Positions 60,114 through 64,000 of a stretch of DNA of 64,000 nucleotides are shown piece by piece. The position numbers and the translations under genes are program-made. Origin of the DNA: an uncultured Desulfatiglans sp. (GTDB lineage Bacteria; Desulfobacterota; DSM-4660; Desulfatiglandales; Desulfatiglandaceae); assembly GCA_900498135.1 (NCBI GenBank), contig LR026961.1:1242520-1306519 (forward strand). Direction: 5' to 3'. The notes under the pieces are model-generated. The model was not told the DNA's origin. It did not search any database and worked only from the letters and a program-made list of their open reading frames with translations. Within the stretch, counting starts at the first letter, position 1. Every line of letters begins with the position of its first letter.

Positions 60114-61445
60114 ATGCCCTTCATGAAAGAAGATCTTTCCGCTCCCATCATCGAAAGCATGAGCGACGGGCTTCTGGTATTGAATGCCCGGGGGTATATC
60201 GTTCACTCCAACCCGGCTGCGCTCGAAACGCTGAATATTCAGCCGGAAGAGCTGTTCACCAAGACCTACCTGGAGCTCTTCATGGAGGAGCAGGAAAACG
60301 ACGCCTTCAACGACATGCTGTTCGAAGGCATCCAGAAACGGGAGACCCGCCGCTATCAGGAGGTCCTCTTTCGCCGCAGGGACGGACGGCTGCTCGATCT
60401 TGCAGTGACCACCTCTTTCCTCGGTGTTTCCGACGACTCGCCCGGGGAACGGTGCATCGTGGTCGTGTTCAAGGATATCACCGAACTAAAATCCCTGGAT
60501 CGCGCCCGGAAACGGGTCCTGGCGCATCTCTCCCATGAGTTGAAGACCCCTTTGTCGATTATCCTGGCCTCCTTCAAACGCCTCATCCGACCGGGGGATG
60601 AAAAAGCGGCAGACAGGGTCCAACGCAATCTCGATCGACTGCTGTCCATTCAGATGGAGGTCGAGGACATCGTTAAAGGCCGTCCGCTGCCGCAGTCCTG
60701 CAGCCTGTCGCCATGGGTCGATCAGGCCCTCGACCTGATAGAGCTTGTCGCCGAGGAAAACCCTGAGCAGCGCCGTGCCCTGGATCTGATCCGGGAACGT
60801 ATCGAGCACGATTTTCGGTTCCGGACCCCGGCGGCGGGTCCTGTGCCGATCTCGGACATCCTTCATAAGACCGTCCGCCTCACGCGTGAAAAGGCTGCTG
60901 CGCGCGACGTGGAGATCGAAGAAGAAATCCCGGGCGACGCCCTCGTCGCCATCGACCCTCTCGTGATCGAGAAGATTTTGACGGGGATCCTGCGCAATGC
61001 GGTCGAAAACACGCCGGACGGCGGGCGGATCCGTGTGCTGTTGGAAATCATCCCCGATGCAGCCCGCATCAGCGTCACCGATACGGGGACAGGCATTACG
61101 GCCGAAAGCCTGAAGCAGATCTTCGGCGGTTTTTATCACGCCAAGGAAACCGAGCTCTATTCCACCAGGAGCCCCTACCTGTTCGGCGCCGGAGGCAAAG
61201 GGCTCGACCTTCTGCGAACCAAGATATACGGAGAAATGTTCGGGTTTCGGATCGAGTGCCAAAGCACCCGCTGCCCCTATATCCCCGATGAAAGAGATCT
61301 CTGCCCGGGCGCTGTGGACCGCTGCCCTCATATCGCCGACAAGGCGTCCTGCTTTCAGTCGGGCGGTTCGACGTTTACCCTCACGTTTCCCTCTGTGAAG
61401 TCCATGCCTTCATCCCACCCCGAGGCGGACGGCTCCGAGCGTTGA
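60114..61445 (+). CDS. PAS-domain sensor histidine kinase with C-terminal Cys cluster
   Basis: This protein of about 443 aa (ATG 60114 or 60123) has a PAS domain (residues about 8-120, SDGLLVLNARGYIVHSNPAA), a HisKA helix with AHLSHELKTPLSI (phospho-His) and a HATPase domain with RNAVENTPDGG, VTDTGTGI and GAGGKGLDLL. Between the G2 box and the last strand lie five Cys at 382, 387, 397, 404 and 413 (CQSTRC, DLCPGAVDRCPH, ASC). No transmembrane helix is evident, so it senses in the cytoplasm. The Cys group could bind Fe-S or zinc. No response regulator is adjacent. Confidence 0.9.
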   Translation: MPFMKEDLSAPIIESMSDGLLVLNARGYIVHSNPAALETLNIQPEELFTKTYLELFMEEQENDAFNDMLFEGIQKRETRRYQEVLFRRRDGRLLDLAVTTSFLGVSDDSPGERCIVVVFKDITELKSLDRARKRVLAHLSHELKTPLSIILASFKRLIRPGDEKAADRVQRNLDRLLSIQMEVEDIVKGRPLPQSCSLSPWVDQALDLIELVAEENPEQRRALDLIRERIEHDFRFRTPAAGPVPISDILHKTVRLTREKAAARDVEIEEEIPGDALVAIDPLVIEKILTGILRNAVENTPDGGRIRVLLEIIPDAARISVTDTGTGITAESLKQIFGGFYHAKETELYSTRSPYLFGAGGKGLDLLRTKIYGEMFGFRIECQSTRCPYIPDERDLCPGAVDRCPHIADKASCFQSGGSTFTLTFPSVKSMPSSHPEADGSER

Positions 61446-61557
61446 TCCACCGCAGCAAAATAAGGCGCCATTTTCGGCCTGGAAAGTCCGTCCGACTGCA
61501 CCGAGCAGTCGAACGAACAGCCGGGTCCACAACCGGCAAACCCCAGGGAGTCCTTGC

Positions 61558-61872
61558 ATGCAGGACCTGATGGCCGTTCTTTCATTTGCCATGGCCGTCA
61601 TCGGCGGCCTCGCCGCCATGCTCGGCAGACCGCGCGACCGTCAAACACTCGCCGCGCTGGTGGGCTTTGCCTTCCTGATCTCCTTTTTCATACACATAGA
61701 GAAAGAGGCCGTCCTCATCCTACAAGGGGCCTGTCTTATCGCCTTCGCCCTGTCATTGCTGGGTGGAGCCATCGCCATCTTCGGGCATTCGCCCGAGGCC
61801 CGCACCGAGGCCATCACAACGGCTATCGTTTCGCTGGCGACCTCCATCCTGATTGTTTACCTTTACCTCTAA
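61558..61872 (+). CDS. Small membrane protein of unknown function
   Basis: This 104-aa protein has three to four hydrophobic helices (MAVLSFAMAVIGGLAAML, LAALVGFAFLISFFI, LILQGACLIAFALSLLGGAIA, IVSLATSILIVYLYL). CAGGGAG precedes the ATG by about 8 bases. It follows the kinase by 112 bases in the same direction. No family is recognised. Confidence 0.7.
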   Translation: MQDLMAVLSFAMAVIGGLAAMLGRPRDRQTLAALVGFAFLISFFIHIEKEAVLILQGACLIAFALSLLGGAIAIFGHSPEARTEAITTAIVSLATSILIVYLYL

Positions 61873-61949
61873 CCGCCGAAACCTGCGGCAGCGGGTGCCT
61901 CCCGTCAGTAACGCGGCGGGAGGGTCTCCTCGCCCCGTCACCCGGGTCT

Positions 61950-62237
61950 TCAGTTGAATTGGATGTCGGGCTTCGGTTCCTCGGCCTGCTGGATCTCACC
62001 GTATTTTTCTTCGTATTTCCGCAAGTTGTCCTGGAGGGCGGCTGCAATCCGCTTCATATGCCCCGGACTGACGATGATGCGCGCGGTAACGGCGCCGGCC
62101 GGCGGCGCAACCATCAGGAAATCCATAATGAATTCCTCGCGGCTGTGCCCGACGGCCATGTTGTTGGAATATACCCCTCCATAAAGACCCTGCGGGAAAT
62201 TGATCTTGACTTCTTTCGGTGGCTGCGTCGCCATCAT
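61950..62237 (-). CDS. DUF3467 family protein
   Basis: This 95-aa protein matches DUF3467: LYGGVYSNNMAVGHSREEFIMDF, ARIIVSPGHMKRIAAALQDNL and KYEEKYGEIQ. GGAGG lies just before tandem ATGs at 62237 and 62234. It is soluble and of unknown function. The 271 bases between it and the cyclase gene hold no supported feature. Confidence 0.9.
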   Translation of the reverse strand: MMATQPPKEVKINFPQGLYGGVYSNNMAVGHSREEFIMDFLMVAPPAGAVTARIIVSPGHMKRIAAALQDNLRKYEEKYGEIQQAEEPKPDIQFN

Positions 62238-62508
62238 AGACCTCCTCGCTCACTGATTCCTGGATAATGTTATCGCTTTCCCATCCGGAAAAACGTTGTC
62301 GAGAAACACGCTCGGTCGATCCACCCTCTGGCTGTGCGGCGCCCTGTGAAACGCCGAGGCGGGATTGCCCGGGTCTATGACGACCGAAGGCCCCCGCATC
62401 ACAGCCGGAAGCGGAGTCGCACGGACGGAGTCGCCCCGAGCCTGCCCCTTCGGTTGTAATTTCATCAGGAAACGAACCCTTGTCTGCATCATCTCAGGTT
62501 CATCGCCA

Positions 62509-63102
62509 TCACGAAACGATTTCGGCCACCGCCCTGACGGGCGATGCCTCCGCGCCCACGATCCGGAGCGGGAAAAGATACAGGTTCATGGACCGGTTCA
62601 GGACGGCATCGAGCCCTCGCATCGATTCCACAATCAGAATGTCCCTCTCCTGGAGGACGCGGTGGACATGAATATCCCCTACGCTCATGACGTCGAATCC
62701 CGCAAGACGGATGCCCCGATCCGCGATCCACTGCATCTCGGCTCGGGTAAAGGGCGCCGCCGATCCCCGGCCCTGAATATCCGTCCCAGGATCCATCCCT
62801 GTATGCACCAGCAGGATCGGCGCATCGATCTCCGTCCGTCCTATCTCCTCCCGCCGGATCGCCACAGCCCGACCTCGGAATGCCTCGAGGGGGTAGCCGT
62901 CGAGGGTCTTCCCACCGGGTATGCTGTGCGAAGGGGCCTCGATATGGGTCCCGGCATGAAGACTCATACGGATGAAGTGAACCGTCCAGCCTTCTCCCGT
63001 CGATTCCGGCGCCTCCAGAACGCCTATCCGGGTCGCCGGATCCCCAGGGTAAACCGGCATGCCTTCTTCAATCTCGAGCGATAAATCGATAAGCGTCCTC
63101 AC
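62509..63102 (-). CDS. Cyclase/kynurenine formamidase-like metal hydrolase
   Basis: This 197-aa protein starts at a GTG at 63102 (AGGAG about 9 bases upstream), reading RTLIDLSLEIEEGMPVYPGDP. The metal motif HxGTHxDxPxH of the cyclase family appears as LHAGTHIEAPSH with Glu replacing Asp. VHTGM and RGIRLAGFDVMSVGDIHVHRVL are also family-like. Members hydrolyse N-formylkynurenine or related amides, but no kynurenine gene is near. Confidence 0.85.
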   Translation of the reverse strand: MRTLIDLSLEIEEGMPVYPGDPATRIGVLEAPESTGEGWTVHFIRMSLHAGTHIEAPSHSIPGGKTLDGYPLEAFRGRAVAIRREEIGRTEIDAPILLVHTGMDPGTDIQGRGSAAPFTRAEMQWIADRGIRLAGFDVMSVGDIHVHRVLQERDILIVESMRGLDAVLNRSMNLYLFPLRIVGAEASPVRAVAEIVS

Positions 63103-63387
63103 CTGACCTTCTCCTGTCGCAGCCAACCGGCTGCCTGACCTTGCACGGCCCTCTGCCGGAATGCCGTTTCCTGGAACATAACACCTCAGAAGGAGGACTG
63201 CACTTGACCTCGCGTCCTGCTGCGTTTATAAAGTAAGGGCATTCTACGTTCATATGCGCCTCGCATCGCCTGCCGGATTCATCTCCATCAAACAGGCCTA
63301 TCGATGTCCAGCCTGAGCAGCGAGGGACAGCCGTTTTTTCAACCGCCGCTGCGCCTCGTCGCTAAAGCGTTGTCAGGAAAGGTATCC

Positions 63388-63807
63388 ATGTCATATCAGG
63401 TCGCACAAGAAGTTGTCGCCCATTGCCCCAGTTGCAAGATGGATCTCATGCATGTCATCGTCGCCCTCGACGGGCAGAGGATCGTGAGGGTCATCTGTCT
63501 GACGTGCCGCAAGGAGCATGCTTACCACCGCCCGCACGAAGGTGCAACCCCCGAATCACGGGTGAAAAAGCCCAAGGCACCGGTCCGAAAACGACCGGAT
63601 CCCAAATCGGTCAAGTGGCAGGAGCAATGGGCCGCTCATCCCGACGCCGTTCCCAAGCCCTATTCCATCCAGTCCGTTTTTTCCTCCGGGGAGGTATTGG
63701 AACACCCCGTCTTCGGCATCGGTTTCGTCACCCGCATCGTCGAACCCGGCAAGATGGAGGTCCTCTTCCGGGAAGGACCGAAGCGGCTGGCTTTCGATCG
63801 ACGGTAA
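63388..63807 (+). CDS. Small zinc-ribbon protein of unknown function
   Basis: This 139-aa protein starts at 63388 (AGGAAAGG upstream). It has an N-terminal ribbon CPSCKMDL with CLTCRKEH, a basic linker (KKPKAPVRKRPDPKSVKW) and a C-terminal small beta domain HPVFGIGFVTRIVEPGKMEVLF that resembles the CarD/TRCF-like or KOW-type RNA polymerase/RNA-binding folds. Nucleic acid binding is inferred. Confidence 0.75.
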   Translation: MSYQVAQEVVAHCPSCKMDLMHVIVALDGQRIVRVICLTCRKEHAYHRPHEGATPESRVKKPKAPVRKRPDPKSVKWQEQWAAHPDAVPKPYSIQSVFSSGEVLEHPVFGIGFVTRIVEPGKMEVLFREGPKRLAFDRR

Positions 63808-63902
63808 AAGGATCGGTACCGCCCGGCGGAGGCTGCCTTCGCTCTCGACTCGCGGGTGCAGGGACGCAACATCCGGCCGGGCGGGCACAGAACCCGGATG
63901 GT

Positions 63903-63930
63903 TTGACTTCCCAATATAAACGTTTATATT
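63903..63930 (+). promoter_or_regulatory. Promoter with AT-rich palindromic operator at the window end
   Basis: TTGACT (63903-63908), a 16-base spacer and TATATT (63925-63930) form a promoter reading out of the window. A perfect 18-bp palindrome AATATAAACGTTTATATT (63913-63930) covers the spacer and -10, strongly AT-rich against a GC-rich background, so a repressor site is likely. The controlled gene lies outside. Confidence 0.6.
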
Positions 63931-64000
63931 AAAAGAATTCGGATTAAACGATTCCGCACCTGCAAGATGGCAGGCGTAGGATCACTCACCCCGGCAGGTG

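Overview
The window is 64 kb of GC-rich, gene-dense bacterial chromosome. The gene content points to an anaerobic Desulfobacterota (former Deltaproteobacteria): a TRAP/CoA-ester catabolic cluster with a ferredoxin-fused EtfA, an archaeal-type shikimate entry (ADH synthase plus dehydroquinate synthase II), a Bat/MoxR operon, a PAS histidine kinase with a Cys cluster, DUF3467, and a B12-type radical SAM protein. This assignment is inference from gene content; there is no rRNA or tRNA in the window.

Region 1 (1-12.7 kb, minus strand) is a catabolic cluster: CoA transferase III, EtfB, EtfA, acyl-CoA dehydrogenase, GntR regulator, two-subunit B12 acyl-CoA mutase, TRAP transporter DctPQM and a PaaK-like CoA ligase cut by the window start. 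A near-consensus promoter before the first gene carries a perfect palindrome in its spacer, a likely GntR operator. Region 2 (12.7-16.9 kb) holds mltG, a small membrane protein, an alpha/beta hydrolase with Cys in the nucleophile position, and alanine dehydrogenase.

Region 3 (16.9-35.3 kb) covers aromatic amino acid synthesis. On the minus strand is trpE-G-D-C-F-B-A, preceded by a leader peptide with three consecutive Trp codons and an attenuator. Divergently on the plus strand is aroK-aroC, preceded by a leader peptide rich in Tyr, Phe and Trp codons with pause, antiterminator and terminator helices. After aroC a second attenuator of the same design precedes a degenerate receiver protein, a STAS-like protein, ADH synthase, pheA, tyrA, DHQ synthase II, aroD, aroE, aroA and a second, divergent ADH-synthase paralogue with its own promoter.

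Region 4 (35.5-47 kb) contains fetAB, an unknown 379-aa protein, archaeal-type phosphoglycerate mutase, a zinc-ribbon methyltransferase, and the most novel locus: a B12-binding radical SAM protein ending in a PqqD-like domain, followed by an unannotated 51-aa ORF made of seven CHAPA-type pentapeptide repeats behind a perfect Shine-Dalgarno sequence. I interpret this pair as a candidate RiPP (ribosomally made, modified peptide) system. A PaaI thioesterase, a stand-alone NFACT-R protein and an M55 aminopeptidase follow.

Region 5 (47-55.6 kb) is a complete moxR-DUF58-DUF4381-like-batA-batB-batC-batD-batE operon. Region 6 (56-64 kb) has an MFS transporter, a PLP aminotransferase with an Ala-rich upstream leader ORF and terminator, a PAS histidine kinase and several small conserved proteins. 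Two families of interspersed intergenic repeats, sometimes nested, occur at about 41, 43.7, 46.9, 57.5 and 59.6-60.0 kb.
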